DNA of 64,000 nt from UBA6398 sp963644855 (GCA_963644855.1 CAVIQL010000005.1:42093-106092); one strand, 5' to 3'; positions 44,878 to 54,374 are shown, counted from the first letter of the stretch. Notes: generated from the letters alone by a model not told the origin. Numbers and translations are program-made.

Positions 44878-45100
44878 GTCAGAAACTACTTCCATTAAAA
44901 CAAGGATTAAGACTAAAATGCTTTTAAGATCCATGGTTTTAATTATGTCAGAAACTACTTCCATTAAAACAAGGATTAAGACGTCTTGGTCAAAGACTGA
45001 CAGAGTGTGAACTCTGTCTTGTCAGAAACTACTTCCATTAAAACAAGGATTAAGACTCAGTGCTGATTCTGTTTACCAAATCCTCTATTGTCAGAAACAG
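44878..45100 (+). CRISPR. CRISPR array, three intact 36-bp repeats plus a degenerate end repeat
   Basis: Identical repeats at 44878-44913, 44947-44982 and 45021-45056, beginning GTCAGAAACT and ending GGATTAAGAC. Spacers are 33 (44914-44946), 38 (44983-45020) and 33 bases (45057-45089). A fourth copy begins at 45090 (GTCAGAAACA) and then diverges, marking the distal end. This, the 3' ATTAAGAC tag-like end and the upstream promoter all say it is transcribed on the plus strand, away from the cas operon. The repeat has only weak internal symmetry. Confidence 0.97.
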
Positions 45101-45164
45101 CTAAACAATAAGCTATAAAAACTAATGCTTAATAGTATGGGTGATAGATGATATTTAGGTTGAG

Positions 45165-45285
45165 AAAGTGGTGATAAAAAGCATACGGCTTATTGCAAAA
45201 ATAATGTCCGATATTTTTTAAACAATGTCTGACCTTTTTTAAATAATGTCAGACATTGTTTTTACGATATCCCATCATGCAAAAA
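45165..45285. repeat. Family A element A6, downstream of the CRISPR array
   Basis: Left flank GTGGTGATAAAAAGCATACG onward, units at 45203-45223, 45224-45244 and 45245-45265, and right flank TTTTTACGATATCCC. It is a near-complete copy in the same orientation as A4. Between A6 and the sigma-factor gene (45286-45500) I see no supported feature. Confidence 0.92.
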
Positions 45286-45500
45286 TGGGTCTGCAAAAAC
45301 TTATTTCTACAACGCTTCACTCCGCTAAAACAAAGTGCTATGATTTCTTTGTTTGGTACATTTCAAGAAAATACGGCAAGTTTTGTGTTAAAAAATTTGG
45401 CGGTTCTAAAAAATATCGCTTACTTTGTCATGCTTAACATAAATATCATCTGCCTATTGCATACCAATACTCCGAACAATTAGAAAATATCATAGAAGTA

Positions 45501-46094
45501 ATGGACAAAATATGCAGTCTTACCGACGAGCAGTTGGTGAAGAATTACGCCCAAGGCGATAATTCGGCATTCGATATATTGCTCTCGCGTTACCAGCAAA
45601 AACTCTATTCATATATACTATTCCTCGTGCACGATGCCGAGGTGGCAAACGACCTTTTTCAAGAAACATTTGTAAAGGCTATCGTGAGAATTCGTCAAGG
45701 ACGATATGTTGAAAGCGGTAAGTTTTCGGCATGGCTTACTCGTATTGCCCACAACCTTGTAATTGACAAATATCGCCAGGATAAGAATTCTAACGTGATT
45801 TCAAATGATGCAAGCGACGCTGATTTGTTTAACGACGCTGCATTGTCGGATATCACTGTGGAGATGAAAATGATTACCGAGCAATCGCTTTCAGATGTAG
45901 GGCGACTGCTCAGCGAACTTCCCGAAAACCAACGCGAGGTAATATATATGCGTTTCTATCAAGACATGAGTTTCAAGGAAATTGCCGATACCACTGGAGT
46001 AAGCATCAATACAGCTCTCGGTCGCATGCGCTATGGGCTTATCAATCTCAGAAAGATTGTGAACGAACGTGGGATAGTGCTCGAAGTTTATTAA
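45501..46094 (+). CDS. ECF-type RNA polymerase sigma factor
   Basis: 197 residues. Region 2: LLSRYQQKLYSYILFLVHDAEVANDLFQETFVKAIVRI and WLTRIAHNLVIDKYRQ. Region 4: LSELPENQREVIYMRFYQDMSFKEIADTTGVSINTALGRMRYGLINLRK. There is no anti-sigma gene next to it; a 42-residue ORF and two inverted repeats follow. Confidence 0.93.
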   Translation: MDKICSLTDEQLVKNYAQGDNSAFDILLSRYQQKLYSYILFLVHDAEVANDLFQETFVKAIVRIRQGRYVESGKFSAWLTRIAHNLVIDKYRQDKNSNVISNDASDADLFNDAALSDITVEMKMITEQSLSDVGRLLSELPENQREVIYMRFYQDMSFKEIADTTGVSINTALGRMRYGLINLRKIVNERGIVLEVY

Positions 46095-46151
46095 ACACAA
46101 ACAAAATCTTTTGCCACATATCTGCCATTGTGTGGTGGAAATGATGAGGAT

Positions 46152-46213
46152 AAACTTTTCTCGAAATTTTTGAAAAGTTTTGTGTGTAATTATAATAAAA
46201 CGTATTACACACA
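46152..46213. promoter_or_regulatory. Two adjacent perfect inverted repeats before the 42-residue ORF and purT
   Basis: AAACTTTTC (46152-46160) with GAAAAGTTT (46172-46180), followed directly by TGTGTGTAAT (46181-46190) with ATTACACACA (46204-46213). They could be a terminator for the sigma-factor gene, an operator, or a leader structure; no T-tract follows either stem. Function unknown. Confidence 0.5.
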
Positions 46214-46250
46214 CGTTATCATAGTGTAAATATAAAATATCTACTTGCCT

Positions 46251-46379
46251 ATGATGAAATTCTCCTCTGCCGAACTGTCTCCGCGCGAAACCACGCTGCA
46301 GTTCCTTAAATTTTTCGCACGCAACTATATGCCCCTCGGCAATACCAACGAAGAAAACTCTGTGTTGGCTTATAATTAA
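46251..46379 (+). CDS. Small 42-residue protein
   Basis: ATG at 46251 and TAA at 46377-46379. The product begins MMKFSSAELSPRETTLQFLK and continues FFARNYMPLGNTNEE to the C-terminus. Similar very short 'P-x-E-T-L-x-F-I/L-K-x-F-A-R-x-Y' proteins occur in many Bacteroidales, as I recall, often near sigma-factor genes, which is why I keep it. No domain or function known. It ends 35 bases before purT. Confidence 0.55.
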   Translation: MMKFSSAELSPRETTLQFLKFFARNYMPLGNTNEENSVLAYN

Positions 46380-46414
46380 GCGTGTAACAACATAAAATAA
46401 AAACCAACCAATTT

Positions 46415-47581
46415 ATGAAGAAAATAATGTTGCTGGGCTCGGGCGAACTCGGCAAAGAATTCGTTATTGCCGCAAAACGTTTGGGTCAAACAGTAATAGC
46501 TTGCGATTCTTATGCAGAAGCGCCCGCAATGCAAGTAGCTGATGAAAGCGAAGTTTTCAGCATGCTCGACGGAGACGCACTTGCCGCAGCCGTAGAGAAA
46601 TATAATCCCGATATTATTGTATGCGAAATCGAAGCTATACGCACAGAACGCCTATATGATTTCGAGAAAAAAGGAATACAAGTAGTTCCGAGTGCAAAAG
46701 CAGTGAACTTCACGATGAACAGAAAGGCTATACGCGACCTCGCCTCCAAGACCCTCGGGTTGAAAACAGCCAACTATCGCTACGCAACAAGCCTTGACGA
46801 AATGAAAAAAGCTGTTGAGGAAATAGGAACGCCTTGCGTTGTAAAACCATTGATGTCTTCGTCGGGACACGGGCAAAGTGTGATACACACTCCCCAAGAC
46901 GTGGAAAAAGCATGGAACTTTGCCATGAAAGGAGCGCGCGGCGATGTAATGGAAGTGATAGTGGAACAATTCATAAAGTTCGACTACGAAATAACACTCC
47001 TTACCATTACACAGAAAAACGGACAAACTCTATTTTGTGCTCCCATCGGACACGTGCAAAGCCATGGCGACTATCGCGAAAGCTTTCAACCGGTAAATGT
47101 AAGCCCCGAACACCTGAAAGAGGCGCAAGCTATGGCTACAGCAGTAACTTCGGCACTCACAGGCTGCGGCATATGGGGCGTGGAATTCTTTGTAAGCAAA
47201 GAAAATGGCGTATATTTTTCAGAACTTTCCCCACGTCCACACGATACAGGCATGGTAACTTTGGCACAAACACAGAATCTTAACGAATTCGAGCTACACC
47301 TACGTGCGATTCTCGGTTTGCCTATCCCCGAAATAGAACAACTGCGCCCCGGAGCCAGTCGTCCGATACTTGCTACCAAAGATTGCGATACCACTCCCGA
47401 ATTTAAAGGAATTGAAGACGCGCTAAGCATTCCACATACCGATTTGCGTATTTTCAGAAAGCCCAAAGCATGGGTAGGACGACGCATTGCGGTTGCACTT
47501 GCATACGGAAGCAATTCTGAAACAATCGAAACCGTGAGAGAAAGAGTGAAACTTTGTGCTGAAAAGATAAGTCAGAAATAA
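46415..47581 (+). CDS. purT: Formate-dependent GAR transformylase PurT
   Basis: 388 residues, an ATP-grasp enzyme that makes formyl-GAR from formate, ATP and GAR in purine synthesis. It opens MLLGSGELGKEFVIAAKRLGQTVIACDSYAEAPAMQVAD; the ATP-grasp part has PCVVKPLMSSSGHGQS, then VEQFIKFDYEITLLT, and the metal-site WGVEFFV...FSELSPRPHDTGMVTL. The length is standard. Confidence 0.97.
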   Translation: MKKIMLLGSGELGKEFVIAAKRLGQTVIACDSYAEAPAMQVADESEVFSMLDGDALAAAVEKYNPDIIVCEIEAIRTERLYDFEKKGIQVVPSAKAVNFTMNRKAIRDLASKTLGLKTANYRYATSLDEMKKAVEEIGTPCVVKPLMSSSGHGQSVIHTPQDVEKAWNFAMKGARGDVMEVIVEQFIKFDYEITLLTITQKNGQTLFCAPIGHVQSHGDYRESFQPVNVSPEHLKEAQAMATAVTSALTGCGIWGVEFFVSKENGVYFSELSPRPHDTGMVTLAQTQNLNEFELHLRAILGLPIPEIEQLRPGASRPILATKDCDTTPEFKGIEDALSIPHTDLRIFRKPKAWVGRRIAVALAYGSNSETIETVRERVKLCAEKISQK

Positions 47582-47642
47582 AATCAAATGCTGCCTCACG
47601 ACTATAACAAGGGGCAGAAAGCAAACGAAAATCGATAATAAA

Positions 47643-48296
47643 ATGAATCCAATAATTTCCCCTTCGCTTCTCGCTGCTGATTTTGCAAATTTAGGGCGCG
47701 ATGTGGAGATGTTGAACCATAGTCGCGCAGACTGGATGCATCTCGATGTGATGGACGGCGTCTTTGTGCCAAACATATCATTTGGTTTTCCCGTAATGGA
47801 GGCTATCGCACGAATTGCACGCAAGCCTTTAGACGTACATTTAATGATAGAAAAGCCCGAAAAGTTTGTAAACGAAGTGAAGAACCTTGGCGCACGATAC
47901 ATGAACGTTCATGCAGAAGTTTGTCCCCATCTTCACAGAGTAATACAGCAAATCCACGACGCAGGAATGCTTGCAGGCGCCACTCTTAACCCATCTACGC
48001 CGGTCGAAATGCTGGAAGATGTTATCACAGACCTGGATCTTGTGTTGATTATGTCGGTTAATCCCGGATTTGGAGGGCAGAAATTCATAGAACATTCGCT
48101 TGTCAAAGTAGAAAAGATGCGCAGAATGGTCGACATAGCCTCTTCGCCGGCAATTATAGAGGTTGACGGAGGAGTAAATCTTGACAATGCGCCATTGTTG
48201 CTTGATGCTGGAGCCGACGCACTGGTTGCTGGTAGCGCCATATTCAATGCGCCCGATCCTGAAGCAGAGATTGAAGCATTCAAGACGCTCGAATAA
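47643..48296 (+). CDS. rpe: Ribulose-phosphate 3-epimerase
   Basis: 217-residue TIM barrel. It interconverts ribulose 5-phosphate and xylulose 5-phosphate. Motifs: SPSLLAADFANLG, WMHLDVMDGVFVPN (catalytic Asp and metal His), LDVHLMIEKPEK, LIMSVNPGFGGQKF and EVDGGVNLDNA (second catalytic Asp), then GADALVAGSAIF for phosphate binding. Confidence 0.97.
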   Translation: MNPIISPSLLAADFANLGRDVEMLNHSRADWMHLDVMDGVFVPNISFGFPVMEAIARIARKPLDVHLMIEKPEKFVNEVKNLGARYMNVHAEVCPHLHRVIQQIHDAGMLAGATLNPSTPVEMLEDVITDLDLVLIMSVNPGFGGQKFIEHSLVKVEKMRRMVDIASSPAIIEVDGGVNLDNAPLLLDAGADALVAGSAIFNAPDPEAEIEAFKTLE

Positions 48297-48353
48297 TCCG
48301 TAACAAAGGGAGCTATTGGAAGTATAAGCAACTATAAAATCCCCGCATTCCAT

Positions 48354-50471
48354 ATGCTTGGTGCATTCCCCGTTTTGCGGTTTCTTGTACCGCTTGTCAT
48401 TGGAATTTTATGTGGGCATTTTTTTGCTTCATCTCTTATGGCTGTTTCCACATGGCTATAGATAGCTACGGGAACACTTGTCGCGGGAATTATATTGCAG
48501 ACAATAGTTTTAAAACGGTTGGTGAAAGACACGATATTGTTTCTCACCACCGTTTTGTTTTTTATCTTTCTTGGAATGTCGCTTACTGTTTCGGCAGAAA
48601 GGCATTCTGTTTTTCAATGGTCAGACAATAAGTCGATTTACAGCGGAATTGTTGTCGCATCTCCCAAACCTGGTAAGAATGTAGTACGTTTTCGCTTGAA
48701 AATCGCCGAAGAATATTGCAATGGGAAACTCAAACCGATAAAACGTATTGCGGATATCAGTGTAATGCGAAGCAAAACCACGGAAAATATATCGCTTGGT
48801 GATGCAGTAATGTTTTATTCCCGTATAATTCCTCCCGAAAATACGGGAAATCCATACTGTTTCGACTACGCATCATACCTTAAAATGCACGGGGTGTGTG
48901 GTACTGGTTTTGTTTATGCCCAAGATTTACGCAAGCTACACGGCTATCGGGCAGAAACAATGAGAGACGAATGTCTGGGTATTCGTGAGAAAATTTCTAT
49001 TCTTGCAGAACGTGTGCGTCATAATCTTTTGCAAGTTTACGCTAAGGCAAAAATTTCAGACGATGAACTTGCTTCGCTTTCGGCAATGACTTTGGGCGAG
49101 AAAAATCTCTTGAACAAATCTGTGCGCGAAGTATTTTCAGACGCAGGGGTGAGTCATATCCTCGCCTTGTCCGGTTTACATCTCGGTATAATATATTCGT
49201 TGTTGCAATTTTTGCTCACATTCGGCGGACGATTACGTAGAATGAGAATTCCTGCCCAAATATTAATCCTTTTGTTCATATGGACATTTGTTTTTGTTGC
49301 CGGAACGCCGCAGTCATTAATGCGTGCAGCAGTGATGTATTCGGTTGTATCTCTCGGCTTAATGTTTCGGCGCAATTCCATATCGCTTGGCAATTTGTAT
49401 TTCGCAGCTTTCGCCATACTGTTGTTCAGTCCTTTTTCGCTATTCGACATTGGTTTTCAACTGTCGTTTGTTTCGGTGTTCTGCATAATAAAATTCGTGA
49501 AAATGATAGCCCCTGCCCGCATAATGCAGACGTTTGCCGGCAAAATATGGGGGCTTATCGCCGTATCGCTATGCGCTCAAATTGGTGTAGCACCGCTTAT
49601 CGCTTATTACTTTCACAATTTTCCTACCTATTTTATTATATCCAATCTTGTTGCTATGCCGCTCACTTCCTGCATTGTGGCTTGTGGTTTTGCCCTTCTG
49701 GCATTTTCGTGGTTGCCAATCCTTGCATCAGCAATTGCAATAGCCTTGAAGTTCATACTGTCGGGGTTGCACGCTTTTCTTGCTTTGATTAGCACCATGC
49801 CAAATGCTTCGTTAGCGTTATTCCCCTCGCTTGCCACTGTGATTTTGCTTTATATTGTTCTGTTGTTCTTGGTAATTACAATAAACAAGCGCAACAGAAT
49901 TTTTCTTTATCCGGCACTGTCGATACTTTTTGTGGCTATTGCAACCGAAACATATTCAAACAGAAAAGAAAAGGAGGTTTCAGGCGTGTACTGCTACAAA
50001 GGAATTTCTGCCACAACCGTACATTTTATGGTTTCTCCCGAAGAATCCTACATTTATTCGCCTTCCGAAACGTCAGATGCTGCATTATGGCGTGCCACAA
50101 ACGGCATTTCTCAGGATTTTTGGAGGCGTTGCGAGATTGGCAGTCCTATTAGGGTTTCGCCGGGATTTGAAAACGAAGTTATAAAATGCCGCAGCGGGTT
50201 TATTGTTTTTGGGCACAAAAAATATTGCATACTCGATTCGTCGGTAGCCAAGGGTTATGTGCCGTCGAAAATCAAGGTTGATGCCATTTATGTGGCAAAA
50301 GGTTTCAAGGGCGACCTTTCGCAATGGCTTGACAAGGTAGAAACGCCTATTGTGATACTCGATGGCAGGCTTTCAGACTGGTGGCGCAACGATTTTGTTG
50401 TAAAATGTAGTGCTGCCAACTGTAATGTTTACGATTTGTCGCGCAAACCATGCCTTAAAATGGCGTTTTGA
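48354..50471 (+). pseudogene. comEC: comEC-like DNA-uptake channel gene interrupted by an in-frame TAG
   Basis: From the ATG at 48354 the frame reads MLGAFPVLRFLVPLVIGIL and ends STWL at a TAG (48459-48461), then continues open in the same frame to 50471. The first 35 residues match the usual ComEC N-terminus (PFLR-LL-P-GI), so the stop splits one gene. The rest contains the DUF4131 region, the ComEC channel (GVSHILALSGLHLGIIYSLLQF, GTPQSLMRAAVMYSVV, FDIGFQLSFVSVF) and a degenerate C-terminal beta-lactamase-like part without HxHxDH. ComEC takes single-stranded DNA across the inner membrane. A restart from TTG 48495 would give 658 residues without the first helix. It may be a real mutation or an error. 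Confidence 0.75.
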
Positions 50472-50539
50472 AGGGAATTAACGGAAAGTTTTTGTTAATT
50501 TTGTTGTTTAATTTGTAACCACGAATAAAGATTTTTGTA

Positions 50540-51568
50540 ATGTTGCCCCAATTGATATCCGACCAAGACGTGATTTTATGGAATGAAATAGTTGGAAAAA
50601 CGCGCAAGGCTATTATCACTGCCCACGCATCGCCCGACGGAGATGCCATAGGCTCAAGTTTGGGGTTGGCTGGCTATTTGCGCAGACGGGGAATTGAGGT
50701 TACATTGGTGATGCCCGACAGACTTCCGGAATTCTTGATGTGGATGCCGGGGGCAAACGACATTGTTTGTTTTGATGGCGATGCCGAACGAGCAAAAGCC
50801 GTTGTTGATAATTGTGATACGGTGTTCTGTCTCGATTTCAACGATTTTTCGCGAATCAACGAGCTTGCTCCGCTTGTAGAAAATCACAAAAGTACAAGGG
50901 TGATGCTTGATCATCATCTTGATCCTAAAATTAATACAGATTTTATGGTAAGTTGTCCCGATATGAGTTCGGCTTCAGAGATCGTATTCCGATTGTTGTG
51001 GCAACTTGGGGCGTTCGACGAAATGACTCGCGACGATGCCATAAATATATATTGCGGTATGATGACCGATACAGGAGGATTTACGTACAACTCGTCGCGT
51101 CCCGAAATATTTTTCATTATCAGTGAATTGCTCACAAAAGGTTTCGACAAGGACAAGATATATCGCAACGTGTTCAACAACTATTCCAAGAGCCGTGTGC
51201 GCCTTACTGGGTACATTCTTTACTCAAAACTTCATTTCTACGAAGGACTTCACGCCTGCTACTATACACTTACGGCAGAAGAGATGAAGCATTTTGACTT
51301 TCAACGCGGAGATACCGAAGGACTTGTCAATATGCCGCTCGTTGTGAAAGGAATGCGTTTCAGCGTGGCCCTGCGTGAAGATGCTGAAAAGCATAAGATT
51401 CGCGTGTCGTTGCGCTCGGTAGACGATTTCCCGTGCAACAAAGTTGCCGCAGAATACTTCAATGGCGGCGGACATCTCAATGCATCGGGCGGAGAATTGG
51501 AATGTTCGATGGAAGAAGCCATCAAGGTGATGGATCGCGCCGTGGAAGCCTATCGCGATTTGTTGTAA
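50540..51568 (+). CDS. DHH-family phosphoesterase (NrnA-like oligoribonuclease/pAp phosphatase)
   Basis: 342 residues. DHH motifs: ITAHASPDGDAIGSSLGLAGYL (motif I), VFCLDFNDFSRI (II), RVMLDHHLDP (III, DHH), and MMTDTGGFTY (IV); the C-terminal DHHA1 domain ends FNGGGHLNASGG. NrnA degrades short oligonucleotides and 3'-phosphoadenosine 5'-phosphate; related enzymes cut cyclic dinucleotides. It has its own spacing from comEC (68 bases). Confidence 0.92.
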   Translation: MLPQLISDQDVILWNEIVGKTRKAIITAHASPDGDAIGSSLGLAGYLRRRGIEVTLVMPDRLPEFLMWMPGANDIVCFDGDAERAKAVVDNCDTVFCLDFNDFSRINELAPLVENHKSTRVMLDHHLDPKINTDFMVSCPDMSSASEIVFRLLWQLGAFDEMTRDDAINIYCGMMTDTGGFTYNSSRPEIFFIISELLTKGFDKDKIYRNVFNNYSKSRVRLTGYILYSKLHFYEGLHACYYTLTAEEMKHFDFQRGDTEGLVNMPLVVKGMRFSVALREDAEKHKIRVSLRSVDDFPCNKVAAEYFNGGGHLNASGGELECSMEEAIKVMDRAVEAYRDLL

Positions 51569-51689
51569 TTCTCAAATCAAGCGATTTCCTACCACACAAA
51601 ACGTCTAAAAAATCTCATAAATGGAGTGTATGCTATTTGCGCACGCCATTTTTTTTGTGCCATATAGGTTCGCAAAAACGCCTTTCAGC

Positions 51690-51790
51690 ATGCCATAAAA
51701 ACATAAGGCTTCTTGCAAAAATAATGTCTGATATTATTCAAATAATGTCAGACATTATTTAAATAATATCAGACATTGTTTTTCGCTCAA
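51690..51790. repeat. Family A element A7
   Basis: Left flank AACATAAGGCTTCTTGCAAA, units at 51723-51743, 51744-51764 and 51765-51785, right end TTTTTCGCTC. It lies in the gap between the DHH gene and the tsf terminator (51569-51890), which holds nothing else I can support. Confidence 0.9.
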
Positions 51791-51890
51791 ATATTGAGGC
51801 GAAAGTAGAGCCGTTTTTAAGTTTTCAGAACCACGATTTTCTTGAGAATCCAAGGCGTATTTCGTCGTAAAACCAACAGCGTATAAAAAC

Positions 51891-51924
51891 AAAAGCCCAC
51901 ACATCGTTTGATGCATGGGCTTTT
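51891..51924 (-). terminator. Terminator of the rplM-rpsI-rpsB-tsf operon
   Basis: AAAAGCCCA (51891-51899) pairs with TGGGCTTTT (51916-51924) and the inner ACATC/GATGC strengthens the stem. On the minus strand it is followed by TTTTTATACG. It lies 17 bases after the tsf stop. Confidence 0.85.
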
Positions 51925-51940
51925 ATTATAGATAGAAATA

Positions 51941-52936
51941 TTATTCTGCAGCGAGAGTAAAGCGACGATAAGCAACAATCTGCAGTTCTTTGTCCTGCTT
52001 CTTGAGCCAAGCCGAAACGCTCTCCTTGTTGTCATCACCAAATTGGAACTCCTGGTCAACAAGACAATTCTCTTTGAAGAATTTAGCCAAACGACCTTTA
52101 GCAATATTCTGAATCATCTGCTCGGGAAGGTTTGCAGCTTTTTCAGCAGCAACAGTAGCCTTGATTTCCTTTGCTTTCTCAGCTTCTTCCTTGGTGAGCC
52201 AGCCTTTAGCCATGTTTGATTCGATGTGATCATCGCTATCTACGAGATTTGCATTGATACCTGCTTTCTTCAAAGCAGCAACAACTGCTTTCTCTACCTG
52301 CTCATCTTTGGTTTTCTGAACAGCAACTTCGTATTCTGTCTTCTTTACGTCCTCGGGAACAGAAGCTTCATCGAGCGCGATAGGCTTCATTGCAGCAACT
52401 TGCATTGCCAATTTGTGAGCAGCGTCCTCATTGTTTTTGTTCAACTGAACCATGGTGCAAAGAGTGTGTCTTCCCATGTGGTCGTAAGTTGAAATGTTGT
52501 CGCCTTCGAGGTAGTTGTAACCATCAAGTTCGGTCTTCTCACCAGTAATACCGCTACGTGCAACAATTGCAGCCTCTACGGTTTCATTACCAATGGTCAA
52601 AGCCTTAACTTCTTCGATAGTTTTTGCCTTTGCAGCAACTGCAGCGTCAATGATGTCCTGAGTGAGTTTTACAAAATCGGCATTGTTTGCCACGAAATCG
52701 GTTTCACACTTGAGAGCAATGATTGCTGCAAATCCGTCAACTTTCTTTACGAGAACGCAACCCTCAGAAGCTTCGCGATCAGAGCGTTTTGCGGCAACCG
52801 CTTGGCCCTTTTCACGAATAATCTCAATGGCTTTCTGAGTATCACCTTCTGAAGCTTCAAGAGCTTTCTTGCAATCCATCATACCAGCGCCAGTAAGTTT
52901 GCGGAGCTTTTGGATTTCTGCTATTGTAACAGCCAT
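51941..52936 (-). CDS. tsf: Elongation factor Ts
   Basis: 331 residues; EF-Ts recycles EF-Tu-GDP. The N-terminal UBA-like domain has KLRKLTGAGMMDCKKALEASEGD, and the core contains IALKCETDFVANN (the TDFVA motif that contacts EF-Tu) and the C-terminal GRLAKFFKENCLVDQEF. The length (with a middle insertion) is usual for Bacteroidota. It follows rpsB by 26 bases. Confidence 0.98.
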   Translation of the reverse strand: MAVTIAEIQKLRKLTGAGMMDCKKALEASEGDTQKAIEIIREKGQAVAAKRSDREASEGCVLVKKVDGFAAIIALKCETDFVANNADFVKLTQDIIDAAVAAKAKTIEEVKALTIGNETVEAAIVARSGITGEKTELDGYNYLEGDNISTYDHMGRHTLCTMVQLNKNNEDAAHKLAMQVAAMKPIALDEASVPEDVKKTEYEVAVQKTKDEQVEKAVVAALKKAGINANLVDSDDHIESNMAKGWLTKEEAEKAKEIKATVAAEKAANLPEQMIQNIAKGRLAKFFKENCLVDQEFQFGDDNKESVSAWLKKQDKELQIVAYRRFTLAAE

Positions 52937-52962
52937 AATTAGTTTTCTTTAGGGGTTGATAA

Positions 52963-53814
52963 TTACTTAGCCTCTTCTGTTGCAGTTTCTTCGGCTTTAG
53001 CTTCTGTAGCAGCGGGAGCTTCTACGCGAGCTTTGCGAGTGCGATGACGCATTACTTTAGGAGCATCGGCTGCTTCGCCTTCTGCTTCTTGTTGTGCCGC
53101 AGCTGCATCGCTATCTGCCTTTTCTACTTTGCGCTCTTCAAGACCTTCGTTGATTGCTGCGCAGCAAGCGTCAAGAATTACTTCGATACTTGCGGCTGCA
53201 TCATCGTTTGCGGGAATTACATAATCGATATTCGAAGGATCACTGTTGGTATCAACTATACCGAATACGGGAATTCCAAGACGAACAGCCTCACGGATTG
53301 CAATATTTTCCTTGTAAACGTCAATTACAAAGAGAGCAGAAGGAAGACGAGTGAGATCGGCAATAGAACCGAGGTTCTTCTCGAGTTTCGCACGCTGACG
53401 GCTAATCTGAAGTATCTCGCGCTTTGAAAGATTTGAGAAAGTTCCGTCTGCAGTAAGCTTATCGATATTAGCCATCTTCTTCACAGCCTTACGGATAGTG
53501 GGGAAGTTTGTAAGCATACCGCCCGGCCAACGCTCGATAACGTATGGCATATCAAGAGCCTTTGCTTTCTCGGCTACGATGTCTTTTGCCTGTTTTTTTG
53601 TTGCAACGAAGAGAATTTTACGACCTGACTTTGCAATTTGTTTAAGAGCTTCTGCAGCTGTATCAACCATTGCAATAGTTTTGTTGAGGTCTATGATATG
53701 GATACCGTTGCGCTCCATGAAAATATAAGGAGCCATTGCGGGATTCCACTTGCGTTTGAGGTGTCCGAAATGACAACCTGCTTTTAATAGGGTTTCAAAA
53801 TCTGTACGTGCCAT
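52963..53814 (-). CDS. rpsB: 30S ribosomal protein S2
   Basis: 283 residues. TLLKAGCHFGHLKRKWNPAMAPYIF at the start and LDMPYVIERWPGGMLTNFPTI, then PSALFVIDVYKENIAIREA and VPVFGIVDTNSDP equivalents (here IPVFGIVDTNSDPSNIDYVIPANDD) are all conserved. The last about 55 residues are a low-complexity Ala/Glu/Lys tail, common in this phylum. Confidence 0.98.
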   Translation of the reverse strand: MARTDFETLLKAGCHFGHLKRKWNPAMAPYIFMERNGIHIIDLNKTIAMVDTAAEALKQIAKSGRKILFVATKKQAKDIVAEKAKALDMPYVIERWPGGMLTNFPTIRKAVKKMANIDKLTADGTFSNLSKREILQISRQRAKLEKNLGSIADLTRLPSALFVIDVYKENIAIREAVRLGIPVFGIVDTNSDPSNIDYVIPANDDAAASIEVILDACCAAINEGLEERKVEKADSDAAAAQQEAEGEAADAPKVMRHRTRKARVEAPAATEAKAEETATEEAK

Positions 53815-53979
53815 TAGTCGTTTTTTTAATTGTTTACTTTCTTTTTGTTTGCATTTTAAGCACCAGCCTCAAGGTAGTCTTTCGCCGTTGTTCCAATCCA
53901 GAACTTATGGCAAAAGAATCCTTGCGGTTTAGATACTAAACTATATTTGTTTTCAGTCTGAACAAACGATAAAACAAGA

Positions 53980-54366
53980 TTAACGCTTGGAGAACTGGAA
54001 ACGACGGCGTGCCTTTGGACGTCCCGGTTTTTTACGCTCAACAGCACGAGGATCGCGAGTTACGAAACCTTCTTTGCGGAGAGCAGCTTTGTCTTCGGGA
54101 TTAATCTTCACAAGTGCGCGTGCAATTGCAAGGCGAAGAGCCTGCGACTGACCTGTAAAGCCGCCACCTGTGAGGTTTGCTTTTATGTCATACTTCTCAA
54201 CTGCTTCCAAGAGTTGAAGCGGTTGCTTAACCACAAACTGTAAAATAGATGATGGGAAGTATTCTGTGAGGTCCTTCTTGTTGATAGTTATCTTTCCTGT
54301 GCCTTCGCTCACGTAAACACGTGCTACAGAACTTTTGCGACGGCCTAATGCATTAACTACGTCCAT
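53980..54366 (-). CDS. rpsI: 30S ribosomal protein S9
   Basis: 128 residues. VNALGRRKSSVARVYV at the start, TGGGFTGQSQALRLAIARALV in the middle and the basic GRPKARRRFQFSKR C-terminus that reaches the ribosomal P-site. It follows rplM by 8 bases. The 165-base gap to rpsB holds no recognised gene. Confidence 0.98.
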   Translation of the reverse strand: MDVVNALGRRKSSVARVYVSEGTGKITINKKDLTEYFPSSILQFVVKQPLQLLEAVEKYDIKANLTGGGFTGQSQALRLAIARALVKINPEDKAALRKEGFVTRDPRAVERKKPGRPKARRRFQFSKR

Positions 54367-54374
54367 TTACTATT

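Noticed and set aside
45256..45483. A 75-residue ORF downstream of the CRISPR array
   Set aside because: It begins inside element A6, has no recognisable domain, and its composition looks like random A/T-rich sequence.
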